Assembly (NCBI GenBank): GCA_020161015.1
Contig: JAIUOT010000011.1
Coordinates: 1-64,000, forward strand
Length of the DNA stretch: 64,000 bases
Origin: Actinomycetota bacterium
Lineage (GTDB): Bacteria; Actinomycetota; Actinomycetes; Propionibacteriales; Propionibacteriaceae
Direction: 5' to 3'
Shown here: positions 17,444-25,539 of the stretch, one piece after another
Layout: each line of letters opens with the position of its first letter
How positions within the stretch are numbered: the first letter of the stretch is position 1
Program-made: the position numbers and the translations under genes
The notes under the pieces: generated by a model
The model's input: only the letters and a program-made list of their open reading frames with translations
Databases searched by the model: none
Told to the model about the DNA's origin: nothing

Positions 17444-18898
17444 ATGGTCACGAAACGTATCCGTGAGAAGCGCACCTTCGGGGAGATCTCGCTACTGCCG
17501 AGTGGACGCTACCGCGCCCGGTACAGGGGGCCGGACGGCGAGAGGCACACCGCGCCGGTGACCTTCTTGTCCCGCATGGACGCCGAGACCTGGCTGTCGG
17601 GGCAGGCACGAAAGGTCAGCTCGGGAGACTGGAAGCCGCCGGAGACCGCAGCCGTCGAGGGCGCCCGCGTCGAGGAGTTCGCCCGATCGTCGTTGGCAAG
17701 GCGACGGCTCCGGCCGGGCACCGCCGCGTTGTACGACAAGCTCCTCAGGCTGGAGATCCTGCCGGTGTTCGGCGATCGCCGGGTCCGCGACATCACCGCG
17801 ACCGAGGTCACCGATTGGTACCTCGCCATGGCGGACCGACCCACCCAGCAGGCGAACGCCTACGGCCTCTTCAAGTCGCTGATGAGGGACGCGGTAGAGG
17901 AGGAGATCATCGAGCGGAATCCCTGCCGGGTGAAGGGAGGAGTGAACAAGAAGGCCGTCCACGAGATCAAGGTCCTGACGCCGGCCCAACTCGGCCGCTA
18001 CCTCGACGCGGTTCCCGCCGCTCGCCGCGTGCCCCTGCTGCTGGCCGGCTGGTGCGGGCTGCGCTCCGGGGAGGTGCGCGGACTTCGAGTCCAGGACCTC
18101 GACCTCAGGACCGGCGTGATCCATGTGCGCCAGGCGATCGTCCGGCTCGTGGGAGAGCTGATCATCCAGCCGCCCAAGACCGCGGCCGGAAGCCGCGACG
18201 TGGCGATCCCGCCGCACCTGCTGCCGTCGCTGCGCGCGTGGATGGACGCGCAGCCGGTTCGCGACCCGGAAGCGCTGCTGTTCCCCGCCAGCGACGGCGT
18301 CACTCCCTTGAACGATTCCGTCCTCCGCGACGCGCACTACAAGGGACGCGAGGCGATCAGAATGCCCCAGCTCACCGTGCACGACCTGCGGCACACCAGC
18401 GCGACCATGGCCGCACAACAGGGCGCCACCATCGCCGAACTCCAGGCACGAATCGGTCACACGACGCCCAACATGGCGCTGCGCTACCAGCACGTCGCCG
18501 CCCACCGGGACCGTTCCCTCGCCAAGCGGATCTCCCAGATGGCCACCGAGTCCACCGAAGAGGCCGCGACTCCGACCGATCTGGTCGACCATCGGCCGCG
18601 CAAACCCCAGGGCGCACGGGTCACCGAGACAACCACCGGAGCCTCCCGACCTGCGGGCCAGCGGAGTCGCGCCGAGCGAGAGCGAACCGCAGCGATCCGC
18701 AACTGGGCGGTGACCAGCGGGATCTATGTGCCCGCCCGCGGCCGCCTGAGCAGAGACGTGGTCGCGGCCTACGACGCCGCCCACCAACCACGCGAACGCC
18801 GATCGACCCCTGCCGGAGCGGCGACGAGCGAACAAGCCAACCGGCCCTCGCCGAGAGATCCCTCCGAGCTTCCGAATGGAAGGAAGGACACGCCGTGA
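17444..18898 (+). CDS. Tyrosine integrase with Lsr2-like C-terminal domain
   Basis: A 484-residue tyrosine recombinase. An N-terminal arm-binding segment and a core-binding domain precede the catalytic domain with Arg207 (CGLRSGE), His313-Arg316 (HDLRHTSA) and nucleophile Tyr348 (LRYQHV). About 100 extra residues follow. In them, RERTAAIRNWAV and GRLSRDVVAAYDAAH (about residues 406-448) match the AT-rich-DNA-binding C-terminal domain of the nucleoid protein Lsr2. Its role is integration and excision at tRNA-Leu. It overlaps the next small gene by 4 bp. The ATG at 17444 is 11 bp after xis. The Lsr2 tail might target the enzyme to silenced or AT-rich DNA (inference). Confidence 0.93.
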   Translation: MVTKRIREKRTFGEISLLPSGRYRARYRGPDGERHTAPVTFLSRMDAETWLSGQARKVSSGDWKPPETAAVEGARVEEFARSSLARRRLRPGTAALYDKLLRLEILPVFGDRRVRDITATEVTDWYLAMADRPTQQANAYGLFKSLMRDAVEEEIIERNPCRVKGGVNKKAVHEIKVLTPAQLGRYLDAVPAARRVPLLLAGWCGLRSGEVRGLRVQDLDLRTGVIHVRQAIVRLVGELIIQPPKTAAGSRDVAIPPHLLPSLRAWMDAQPVRDPEALLFPASDGVTPLNDSVLRDAHYKGREAIRMPQLTVHDLRHTSATMAAQQGATIAELQARIGHTTPNMALRYQHVAAHRDRSLAKRISQMATESTEEAATPTDLVDHRPRKPQGARVTETTTGASRPAGQRSRAERERTAAIRNWAVTSGIYVPARGRLSRDVVAAYDAAHQPRERRSTPAGAATSEQANRPSPRDPSELPNGRKDTP

Positions 18899-19041
18899 TT
18901 GTGCCGGTGCCGCCTCGTGATCGTCCGCTGGTTCTCTACGACCTGCTCGAGCAGATCGCCTGGCTCCAGCTTGTCGGAGCTGACCCGACTGAGATCGAAC
19001 AGTTGGCGCAGGAGTATCGGCGGCTGCGGGCGGAGCTGTGA
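18895..19041 (+). CDS. Small ICE protein, 48 residues, unknown function
   Basis: Starts with GTG overlapping the integrase stop (GTGA) and has AAGGAAGGA just upstream. It ends in a TGATG junction with the antirestriction gene. The protein is short and mostly helical, with ALYDLLEQ-like spacing: LVLYDLLEQIAWLQLVG then DPTEIEQLAQEYRRLRAEL, which predicts two helices. The tight coupling on both sides makes it a real gene. It could be a small adaptor or regulator of its neighbours, but nothing in the sequence names its function. Confidence 0.75.
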   Translation: MIVPVPPRDRPLVLYDLLEQIAWLQLVGADPTEIEQLAQEYRRLRAEL

Positions 19042-20147
19042 TGGCCGGCCGGAACCTGACCGAGGCGCAGCGGGAGGCTGCTGACCGTACCCGGCGTGAG
19101 ACGGTCGAGCAGTTGCACGAGCAGTTGGCCGATGGCATCGCGAACCTGGACGGCAAGGACGCCTGGCAGCGGTGGCTGGGCATGGCGTCCAGGTTGCACC
19201 GGTACAGCTTCAACAACGTCATGCTCACGATGCTGCAGAAGCCGGACGCGACGATGATCGCCGGCTACCGGGCCTGGCAGGCGATGGGCCACCAGGTGCG
19301 GCGCGGGGAGAAGGCGATCAAGATCCTCGGCCCGGTCACCCGCAAGGTCGAACTCGTCGACCGCCACACTGGTGAACCGATCCGCGACAACGATGGCCGG
19401 ACGCAGTACACCCGGCAACTGGTGGGAGTCCGCCCGGTGAGCGTCTTCGACGCGAGCCAGGTCGATCCTCCCGTCCAGACCCCGCCCGAGCCGACCCTGT
19501 TGCGCGGCCAAGCACCGCCGGGACTATGGGACTCGCTGGCCGAACTGGTCGAGGCGGAAGGCTTCCAGCTGACCCGCGGCGACTGCGGCGGAGCCAACGG
19601 GCTCACCGACTACCTGGGCCGAGAGGTTCGGGTCCGGGCCGACGTCGACGAAGCCCAAGCCGTGAAGACGCTCGCCCACGAACTGGCGCACGTGCTGATC
19701 CGTCCCGAGTCGGGTGAGCCGTACGCCGGCGCCTGTCGCGGCCGTCGCGAGGTGGAGGCCGAGTCAGTGGCGTACGTGGTCGCGGCCGCGCACCACCTGG
19801 ACACCAGCCAGTACACGTTCAACTACGTCGCCGGCTGGGCAAGCCAGGCGGCCACCCCCGAGCACGGCATCGAGGCGGTCGTGGCCGAGACCGGAGCCCG
19901 GGTGATCGCGACCGCGGATGCGATCGTGGCGCACACCAAGCCGGCCGACCTCGAGACGAAGCTGGTCGACGCCGTCGCCGAGGACCTGGGTGTCACGGCT
20001 GGTCTGGCGCCCAAGGCGACAGCTCGGACCCCCGAGCCCGAGGTGTGGGAGACCTTCACGTTCACGCCCAGCCCCGGAGCCCAGGCGGAGGCCCGCCGGC
20101 CGATTCCGTTGGAGCGCGGAGTTGAGCATCCCGGCCTAGGCATCTGA
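19041..20147 (+). CDS. ArdC-like antirestriction protein (ssDNA-binding domain plus metallopeptidase)
   Basis: A 368-residue protein. The N-terminal ArdC-type domain (about residues 15-140) includes GYRAWQAMGHQVRRGEKA. A zincin-like domain has HELAH (His213, Glu214, His217) and a downstream EVEAESVAYVV glutamate. ArdC proteins protect incoming single-stranded plasmid DNA from restriction during conjugation. The C-terminal tail carries EPEVWETF and ends PGLGI, features shared with other proteins of this ICE. The ATG at 19041 shares a base with the previous stop. A GTG at 19038 is equally possible. Confidence 0.88.
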   Translation: MAGRNLTEAQREAADRTRRETVEQLHEQLADGIANLDGKDAWQRWLGMASRLHRYSFNNVMLTMLQKPDATMIAGYRAWQAMGHQVRRGEKAIKILGPVTRKVELVDRHTGEPIRDNDGRTQYTRQLVGVRPVSVFDASQVDPPVQTPPEPTLLRGQAPPGLWDSLAELVEAEGFQLTRGDCGGANGLTDYLGREVRVRADVDEAQAVKTLAHELAHVLIRPESGEPYAGACRGRREVEAESVAYVVAAAHHLDTSQYTFNYVAGWASQAATPEHGIEAVVAETGARVIATADAIVAHTKPADLETKLVDAVAEDLGVTAGLAPKATARTPEPEVWETFTFTPSPGAQAEARRPIPLERGVEHPGLGI

Positions 20148-20175
20148 GGGCCCCTGAGCACGTCGGCCCACTCAC

Positions 20176-20199
20176 GTTACCTAACGGGGATGATAAAGT
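20176..20199 (+). promoter_or_regulatory. Promoter/operator of the RES toxin-antitoxin pair
   Basis: A GTTACCTAAC palindrome (20176-20185) is followed by TAAAGT (20194-20199). The box lies 6 nt before the ATG at 20206, which suggests a leaderless start there. The palindrome is a good candidate for autorepression by the antitoxin. Confidence 0.45.
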
Positions 20200-20793
20200 A
20201 TGAGCATGAGTGTTGAGGTGAGCCTGGACGAGGTGCTGGCCCGTCACAACGTCGGGATCAGTGGCGCAGAGTTCCTCGCAGAACTGGACGCCGACCTGTC
20301 GCGGGTGACCGACCCGGGCGCGGCGCCGTTGAGCACTGCCGAGTCCGCCTTCCTGCGTGCGCACGGCGGTCCGGCAGCGGGCGAGGTGCTGGACGCCGAT
20401 CCTGCGGTCCTCGTGCAGTATGCCCGCCGGGCCGAGGTGGCGCGCATGACCGGTCTGCTGGCCGACAGTGTGGGGATCGCCGAGGCGGCGCTGCTGCTCG
20501 GGGTGGATCGCAGCCGTATCTCCCAGCGGCTCTCGGCGGGCAGCCTGTGGAGCTTCCGGCTCGGCCGGAGTCGCCGGCTGCCACGCTGGCAGTTCACAGC
20601 GGACGGACGCAGCCTCCCCGGCCTGGATCTGATCGTGGTGGCGATCCCGGCCGAACTGTCGCCGGAATCGGTGGCCGGCTTCATGAACACCGTCCAGCCC
20701 GAACTGGAGGGACAAACCCCGACCTCTCACCTGGCCGGCGGTGGTGACCCGGGTCCGGTTGCCGAACTGGTCGCCGGCCTCGGCCTGTGGTGA
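20200..20793 (+). CDS. Xre/excisionase-like antitoxin paired with a RES toxin
   Basis: A 197-residue protein with a central helix-turn-helix (SVGIAEAALLLGVDRSRISQ, about residues 88-107) and a basic stretch FRLGRSRRLPRW that fits DNA contact. The C-terminal part, including AIPAELSPESVAGFM, is typical of proteins found immediately before RES-domain toxins. It overlaps the toxin start (GTGA). I infer that it neutralises the toxin and represses the operon. The first ATG is at 20200. A second at 20206 (195 residues) fits a leaderless transcript better. Confidence 0.85.
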   Translation: MSMSVEVSLDEVLARHNVGISGAEFLAELDADLSRVTDPGAAPLSTAESAFLRAHGGPAAGEVLDADPAVLVQYARRAEVARMTGLLADSVGIAEAALLLGVDRSRISQRLSAGSLWSFRLGRSRRLPRWQFTADGRSLPGLDLIVVAIPAELSPESVAGFMNTVQPELEGQTPTSHLAGGGDPGPVAELVAGLGLW

Positions 20794-21413
20794 ACCTGCC
20801 CAAAGTCCCGCGGACCCCGCCCACAGTTCTCGTGCGCGAGCCGGAAGACGTCCTCAGCGTCCGGCCTGTGTTGTGGCGGATCCACCGCACCCAAGGCGGA
20901 CATGTGCTGGCTTGGAACCGAATGCGCTCGTTTGGGCCGCTCCTGACGATGCGCTACGACCCGCACCCCGAGCCCACCGGCACGTCTGCCGAGGGCGTGC
21001 TGTACACGGCCGCCGGCCTGGCTACGGCTCTGGCCGAGACCTTCCAGGCCACCCGGCTCGTCGACTCCCGCAGCTTCGCCCCCCAGGTCACCGCTTGGAC
21101 GCCGACCCGCGACCTGCGGCTGCTCGACCTTACTGGCAGCTGGGCGCTGCGCAACGGCGCCGCGTTCTCCCTCGCCACGGCGCCGAAAAGCACGTGCAGG
21201 GCGTGGGCGCGACAGATCCGAGCCACCTGGCCCGACCTCGACGGGCTGTCGACACCGTCCACCATGACCGGCGGCACCAACGTGGTGCTGTGGAACCCGG
21301 CCCGGTCCAGCCTGCCGGCCACCCCGGACTTCTCCCGGCCACTCGCCGAACCCACCCTGCACGCGATCACCACCCGGATCGCACGACACGAACTCGGCTA
21401 TCGGGTGATCTGA
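20790..21413 (+). CDS. RES-domain toxin (NAD+-consuming family)
   Basis: A 207-residue RES-family protein. The conserved Arg is in VLWRIHR (Arg30), with an aromatic GVLYTA (Tyr72) and Glu83 in LAETF, then RLVDSRSFAP. RES toxins such as MbcT and ParT degrade or transfer NAD+. Coupling to an upstream helix-turn-helix antitoxin makes this a type II pair, probably stabilising the ICE. The GTG at 20790 overlaps the antitoxin stop by 4 bp. A preceding GTG at 20787 is possible. Confidence 0.88.
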   Translation: MNLPKVPRTPPTVLVREPEDVLSVRPVLWRIHRTQGGHVLAWNRMRSFGPLLTMRYDPHPEPTGTSAEGVLYTAAGLATALAETFQATRLVDSRSFAPQVTAWTPTRDLRLLDLTGSWALRNGAAFSLATAPKSTCRAWARQIRATWPDLDGLSTPSTMTGGTNVVLWNPARSSLPATPDFSRPLAEPTLHAITTRIARHELGYRVI

Positions 21414-21491
21414 GCTTCGGCCACGACCACGTTCGCAGCGGGAACCTCGGGGACTGCTGCAATCACCGGCAGCGAGCGGGCGTGGATAGGG

Positions 21492-21539
21492 AGAACCCGG
21501 GGACGCTAACCCACCCCCAGGCGCGTCCAGCCGGGTTCT
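21492..21539. terminator. Long hairpin after the RES toxin gene
   Basis: The arms AGAACCCGGGGACGC and GCGTCC-AG-CCGGGTTCT pair almost completely around a C-rich loop. There is no T tract, as is usual in high-GC actinobacteria. The hairpin lies 80 bp after the toxin stop. Confidence 0.6.
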
Positions 21540-21944
21540 GTTGCCGGTGATCGTACGACCGCCGAGCCGGCGCCGCCAGCGTCCGGCCAAGGCGATCTGA
21601 TCTGCCCCATGAGCCTAGCGCTGGGGGCCGAGAAGGACTGGATTATCAAGAAGCGACCCCCTTTCAACGTCCAACACAACCTCGGCCACGCAGAGCTCCG
21701 TTCGGCACACTTGGAGTTCAGGGCACAAGGCGGAAACGCTGCCGAGCTGATTCCACGGGTGTTGCCTAAGCGTCTCCCACTCGCGGCCACGCGTCGCCTC
21801 GAGGGTGGGGGATGTTGCTTCCTTTGGTCGCCGCCGTCCCACACTGACCCAACCCGAGGCGGGAGGCCCCTACTCTGCCGCTCGACGCTGCGACCTTAAG
21901 CCTCGCGACGGGGTGGAGTCGGCTGTTGTCGTTGGGTTGGTGGT

Positions 21945-22036
21945 CTGGCATCATGGGTTGTGTAGCCAGCCCACTGCGGTGAGTGCTGGAAGTGAACCCG
22001 GGATCTCCTGCCGGACGACAGGGCCCGGGTTTCGCG
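21945..22036 (+). ncRNA. Duplicated structured element, copy 1 (possible small RNA)
   Basis: This 92-bp segment recurs at 26780-26868 at roughly 80% identity. Conserved parts are CTGGCATCATGG, a hairpin CCAGC-CCAC/GGTG-AGT-GCTGG, and a second hairpin with arms AACCCGGG and CCCGGGTT enclosing CCTG and CAGG, then TTTCGCGC. It could be a plus-strand small RNA ending in a terminator. Read on the minus strand, the last hairpin could terminate the operon that ends at 22052. Function unknown. Confidence 0.5.
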
Positions 22037-22051
22037 CTGTTCGGGGCCCTG

Positions 22052-22636
22052 TCAGGTTCGTGGTGGGAGTTGGGTCAGTGTGACCTTGTGGGCGATCTTG
22101 TCGTAGAGGCTGGGGTCGCCGCAGCGGTAGGCGCTGACGATTCCGCATAGCGAGTCGGGGAGCCACAGGAGTGGCTCGCGTCGGCCGACGCGATGGTCGA
22201 TTCGGAGTGCGGTGTTGATCGTGGATTGTTGGCGCAGGTAGTCGAGCATCTTGCGGTCGCGCTGGTCGTCCTTCACGCCGCGTGATTCCACGATCACCCG
22301 GTCGACGCCGAGGGAGGCGAGTTCGGGAAGCAGGATTTCCATGGTGAGCCTGCGGCGTCGCTCTGGGAGTCGGTCGGACGGGTGTGGCGAGGTGACCACG
22401 ACGAGGTGCTCGATGTCGATCGTGGCGATGGTGTCGGTGATCCGGTGTTGGCGGGTGGCGCGTTCGTCGCGCCAGTGGAGTTTCACCTGGCCGGGGAGGA
22501 GCAGCCGGGTCATGGTGTCGCGGACGCTGTCGTACTGGCCGGCGGTCGTGATGGCGGCGGCCATGATGTAGGTGTCGGGATCGTGTGTGGCGTTGGAGCC
22601 TGATTCGTCGACCCAGGCGATGATCGGGCTGTTCAT
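22052..22636 (-). CDS. DUF3800-like protein
   Basis: A 194-residue protein beginning with the segment IAWVDESGSN, the opening Asp-Glu motif of DUF3800 proteins. Further conserved-looking parts are VIVESRGVKDDQRDRKML and LWLPDSLCGIVSAY. DUF3800 has a predicted RNase H-like fold, is common on mobile elements, and sometimes accompanies defence genes. No activity is established. It overlaps the upstream winged-helix gene by 4 bp (ATGA), so the two form one unit. The family assignment rests on the N-terminal motif and length. Confidence 0.65.
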   Translation of the reverse strand: MNSPIIAWVDESGSNATHDPDTYIMAAAITTAGQYDSVRDTMTRLLLPGQVKLHWRDERATRQHRITDTIATIDIEHLVVVTSPHPSDRLPERRRRLTMEILLPELASLGVDRVIVESRGVKDDQRDRKMLDYLRQQSTINTALRIDHRVGRREPLLWLPDSLCGIVSAYRCGDPSLYDKIAHKVTLTQLPPRT

Positions 22637-23490
22637 GCCTTGGCGCCCTTCTTCTTGCGCTTCTTGCGGACTTTCGCGGTGGTGGTGGCGTTCTGTGCGC
22701 GGACGCGGGCTCGGGCCCCGGCCTGGAGGGCCTCGCGGGCGTCTTTGCTGTAGGGGTCGGCGAGGGCTCGGTGGGTGATCGGGCGGAGCCCGCTCGGGGT
22801 GCGCGGTGCGGCGACCATCTGGACGCGGGTGAGCAGGACGTTCTGGGCGAGAAGTTCGTTGTAGCCGCGTTCGGCGGTGCGTTCGCTGATGCCGTACCAG
22901 TCGGGCATCTTGTCGAGTGGCACCTGGAAGGACGGGCGCTGGTGGGTGTCGTGGAGGGTGACGAGGAGCATGGCGAGTCCGGGAAGTCGGAGGTTGTCGA
23001 TGAGCCCGGTGGTCCAGGCCTGGTTGGGGATGATGAAGAAACCTTTGCCGACGTCGGCGCCGGCCGCAGTGGGGCTGGTGTAGGCGTTGCCGCTTCCGTC
23101 TTCGAGGAGCGGGGTGAGGCCGATGAGCCGGTTGGTGCCGGTGCGCTGGAGGAGTTTGCGCTCCTCGAGTTGGTCGAGTGCCCGGGTGAACTGGTCGGGG
23201 CTGCAGGGGTGTGCGGTGTTGAGTATCTCGGTCCAGCGGCGCGGGGGGAGCATCTCGTCCTTGAGTGCTTCGAGTGCGAGGGCGAGCAGCAGCAGGCGCA
23301 GCGCGGTTTCCTGGCGGGTGTTGACCATGCTGCCGAGGATGGATGGCCGGCTGCCGGTGGTGTTCGGCTGTTGGACGAAGACTTTGCGCAGGGTCGCGTA
23401 GCCGCGGCGGGTGTTCCCCAGCAGGGTGGTGCGGAGCTCCTCAGGTGTCTGGGGAGACTGGTCTTCGATGTCGCCGAACGGGTCGCTCAT
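22633..23490 (-). CDS. Winged-helix protein with a poly-basic C-terminus
   Basis: A 285-residue protein. The middle (about residues 70-250) contains two likely winged-helix units: WTEILNTAHPCSPDQFTRAL then LEERKLLQRTG, and MPDWYGISERTAERGYNEL. The arrangement resembles plasmid/ICE replication or partition regulators, but I cannot name a family. The tail is strongly basic (KVRKKRKKKGAK), suggesting nucleic-acid binding. The ATG at 23490 lies 7 nt after TATCTT, fitting a leaderless transcript. An upstream ATG at 23532 has no support. It is coupled to the DUF3800-like gene. Confidence 0.75.
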   Translation of the reverse strand: MSDPFGDIEDQSPQTPEELRTTLLGNTRRGYATLRKVFVQQPNTTGSRPSILGSMVNTRQETALRLLLLALALEALKDEMLPPRRWTEILNTAHPCSPDQFTRALDQLEERKLLQRTGTNRLIGLTPLLEDGSGNAYTSPTAAGADVGKGFFIIPNQAWTTGLIDNLRLPGLAMLLVTLHDTHQRPSFQVPLDKMPDWYGISERTAERGYNELLAQNVLLTRVQMVAAPRTPSGLRPITHRALADPYSKDAREALQAGARARVRAQNATTTAKVRKKRKKKGAKA

Positions 23491-23497
23491 GGCGTCG

Positions 23498-23503
23498 AAG
23501 ATA
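23498..23503 (-). promoter_or_regulatory. -10 box of a leaderless transcript (winged-helix gene)
   Basis: On the minus strand TATCTT is followed by 7 nt and then the ATG at 23490. No Shine-Dalgarno precedes the ATG. Confidence 0.5.
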
Positions 23504-24090
23504 CGGTCCGGGACGTGGCCAGACAAGTTCATCGGTCACCGAATCGACACGTCCCAGGTGCCGTAATGGTAGTGGAGTGTGGAATGCATCCATGGGAGTG
23601 CATGCCGAGAGTCTTGGGAGAGCGTTATCGGGTTGGGCGCCGGCGGCGCCCTCGCGGTTGAGTAGGGGAGCGTTGAGCGGCGGTGTCGGTGTGAGCGGCG
23701 GGCACTCTGGGACGCTTCTGTCGTCCGTCCGCCCGGGGGTTCGTCCGTCAGGCGCGGGCGGCGGCCAAGCTGGTTTCGCCGATCGCTGTGGGCTTCGGAG
23801 TGAACCGCCGGCGTCCGGGGGACGCTTGTGTGGCCGGTAGGCCGCTTGGGGTGATGGGCACGGCATCCTCCCTCGCTTCCCGCTCGAGTCCGTCGCGAAA
23901 TGGCGGACCCGGTTTCCCGACCAGCGCGACGTCAAGGCTGCCGCGATAGCGACGTCCCGCCCGGGCGCCTGAGATCGCCGACGAACAGACCGCGTTGGCC
24001 ATGGGGTAGAGCCTGCGGTCCAATACGATCGGTGGCGCGTCAGAACAGGCGGGCACTGGGCAGTTCGTGGGGCTTCAGGAAGAGGGGACA
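23504..24090. other. Intergenic region before the membrane protein gene
   Basis: No credible gene. Open frames on both strands have no recognisable domain and overlap one another. The right part (24009-24038) contains a promoter-like block, GAGCCTGCGGTCC then AATACGATCGGTGGCGC, that recurs at 27478-27506. It includes a TACGAT -10-like box about 60 nt before the next start codon. Confidence 0.5.
24009..24038 (+). promoter_or_regulatory. Duplicated promoter-like block, copy 1
   Basis: GAGCCTG(C)GGTCCAATA followed by NATCGGTGGCGC is shared with 27478-27506. The TACGAT box (24024-24029) matches the actinobacterial -10 consensus TANNNT. The downstream gene starts at 24091, leaving a leader of about 55 nt. 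Confidence 0.5.
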
Positions 24091-24903
24091 GTGGCTGGTG
24101 GTCGTGGGGTCGTGACGACTCTCCCGGACGCCGTGAAGCGGCTCAACAAGTTGACTGGACTGTCGGTAGACGAGATCCAGCGGTTGGTGAGCGCGCAGCC
24201 CAACCCGCCGGCGCAGATGATCACTGTTCCGCTGTATGACAAGAATCGACGCTTCCGGGTGGAGCTGATCGCTGCCCTTGACGGTGTGTTCGCCGATCGC
24301 ATCCCCGACTACCCATCTGGTGCGCTGACCAGGGCCTTCCGCACTGAAGACCTCCGCGAGCTGAGGCAATTCCTCGGCGACGATCTGGTCGCCGGCGCAG
24401 GAGAGGATGGGCTGGCCGAAGCGAGCGCGCCCGACCATGCTCGGGCTGAGTCGTCTGGCGGTGCATCACAGCTGGCCGAGTCACAGGGCCGGTCAGCCCG
24501 GCAATGGGTCGTGCAGCTGGGCGTCCTGGCCGGCGTGCTCGCTGTCATTTCCGTCGCAGGCGGGTGGGGCTGGTATCACACCAGGCCGGTCTCGGTGAGC
24601 GGCGTCGTGTCGTGTACGTCGGGTGCGCGGGTTACCGGGGTGTGGCTCAGCTGGTTCGAGCCGCTGAACTGGGGAGACTTCTCGGAGCCACCTACTCAGG
24701 GAGGTGCACCGGGGGAGTGGGAGTTCACTGCCCATACGCCGCTGTTGACGTCGTGGCGGGCGCGGGTCGGCTGTGGTGGGACACCTCAGGTGTGGGCCGT
24801 GAAGACCTTCAGCGGCTCGTTCAGCGACAACCCGGTTCGGCTCGTGTGCGATGACCAGCGGCGGGTCGCGTCTGGGGTGCGGGAGTGCACGGTGGTTCGC
24901 TGA
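24091..24903 (+). CDS. Single-pass membrane protein of unknown function
   Basis: A 270-residue protein with a cytoplasmic N-terminal half (about residues 1-140), one transmembrane helix (WVVQLGVLAGVLAVISVAG, about 143-161) and an extracytoplasmic C-terminal domain of about 105 residues with four cysteines (VSCTSGA, RVGCGG, LVCDDQ, RECTVV), which could form two disulfides. The N-terminal part starts with a short helical domain that could bind DNA or protein (LPDAVKRLNKLTGLSVDEIQ). The GTG at 24091 has GAGGGGA 3 nt upstream. The family was not recognised. The layout suggests a signalling or anchor protein. Confidence 0.7.
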   Translation: MAGGRGVVTTLPDAVKRLNKLTGLSVDEIQRLVSAQPNPPAQMITVPLYDKNRRFRVELIAALDGVFADRIPDYPSGALTRAFRTEDLRELRQFLGDDLVAGAGEDGLAEASAPDHARAESSGGASQLAESQGRSARQWVVQLGVLAGVLAVISVAGGWGWYHTRPVSVSGVVSCTSGARVTGVWLSWFEPLNWGDFSEPPTQGGAPGEWEFTAHTPLLTSWRARVGCGGTPQVWAVKTFSGSFSDNPVRLVCDDQRRVASGVRECTVVR

Positions 24904-25059
24904 CGGGTCCAGGCGACCGTGGGGGATCTGCGGGGTTCTCGTGGCGCTTGCGAGGGGGAACCGGGGGGTTCTGCGGGTGATGCGGACGCTGGTCTCGGAT
25001 CGACGCTGGAGCCATCCGGCGTCACACCGAGAAGCCGGCCAGCCGAAAGGAAGCCCGCC

Positions 25060-25428
25060 ATGATCACCACCAAGAGCCGTGCCGCCGCCGTCAGCGGTAT
25101 CGCGGCCGCACTGCTCGCCGCCGGCCTCAGCGCCACGGCTACCGCAACGCCAGCCTTCGCCGGGAACTTCGTCAGCTACGTCGCCAGCAACAGCGGGGGC
25201 GCGAACCTGCGCGAGTGCCCCAACACGGGCTGCCGTTCCTTCGGCTGGATGAAGAACGGCACCCGGCTCGACATGGTCTGCTGGACTGACGCCCAGTGGG
25301 TCGCCCCGCCGAACAGCAACTACGGGTCGCAGCGCTGGTTCAAGGTGTGGACCACCGCCCTGGGCGCGACGGGCGGCTACGTGCACTCGTCGCTGGTGGC
25401 CAACCAGACCGTCGTCCCGCGCTGCTGA
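25060..25428 (+). CDS. Secreted small SH3-like protein
   Basis: A 122-residue precursor with a classical signal peptide (charged start, hydrophobic stretch, cleavage near TPAFA-G, about residue 35). The mature part is a short bacterial-SH3-like domain (SGGANLRECPNTGCRSFGWMK, then GTRLDMVCWTD, then a C-terminal strand ending VPRC) with four cysteines. Such domains bind cell-wall peptides or surface partners. A good GAAAGGAAG ribosome site precedes the ATG. A strong hairpin follows. It may coat or modify the cell surface of ICE-bearing cells (inference). Confidence 0.8.
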   Translation: MITTKSRAAAVSGIAAALLAAGLSATATATPAFAGNFVSYVASNSGGANLRECPNTGCRSFGWMKNGTRLDMVCWTDAQWVAPPNSNYGSQRWFKVWTTALGATGGYVHSSLVANQTVVPRC

Positions 25429-25438
25429 GATCCGTGGC

Positions 25439-25474
25439 GGGGTTGGCCGGTGAGACGGGGTTCCGGCCAACCCC
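25439..25474. terminator. Bidirectional hairpin between convergent genes
   Basis: Perfect 12-bp arms GGGGTTGGCCGG and CCGGCCAACCCC surround a 12-nt loop, between the stop of the SH3-like gene and the stop of the convergent AAA ATPase gene. Confidence 0.8.
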
Positions 25475-25539
25475 ACCAACTCCGACGAGCTACTGATCGT
25501 GGTGACGCCCGGCATGCGCGAGGGGCGGGGCGGCGGGGC

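Larger units (their letters stand above)
21414..22051. other. Intergenic region with terminator, motif half-site and structured repeat
   Basis: I see no credible protein gene. The region holds a strong hairpin after the toxin gene (21492-21539), a minus-strand CCTTAAGCC (21894-21902) identical to the second box of the shared ICE promoter motif but with a poorly matching first box, and one copy of the duplicated structured element (21945-22036). Short open frames on both strands lack family features and a convincing start. Confidence 0.6.

Noticed and set aside
21506-21844. Minus-strand frame after the CCTTAAGCC half-site
   Set aside because: The first box of the shared motif matches poorly here, the frame has no domain, and it runs through the terminator hairpin. 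I kept only the half-site as an observation.
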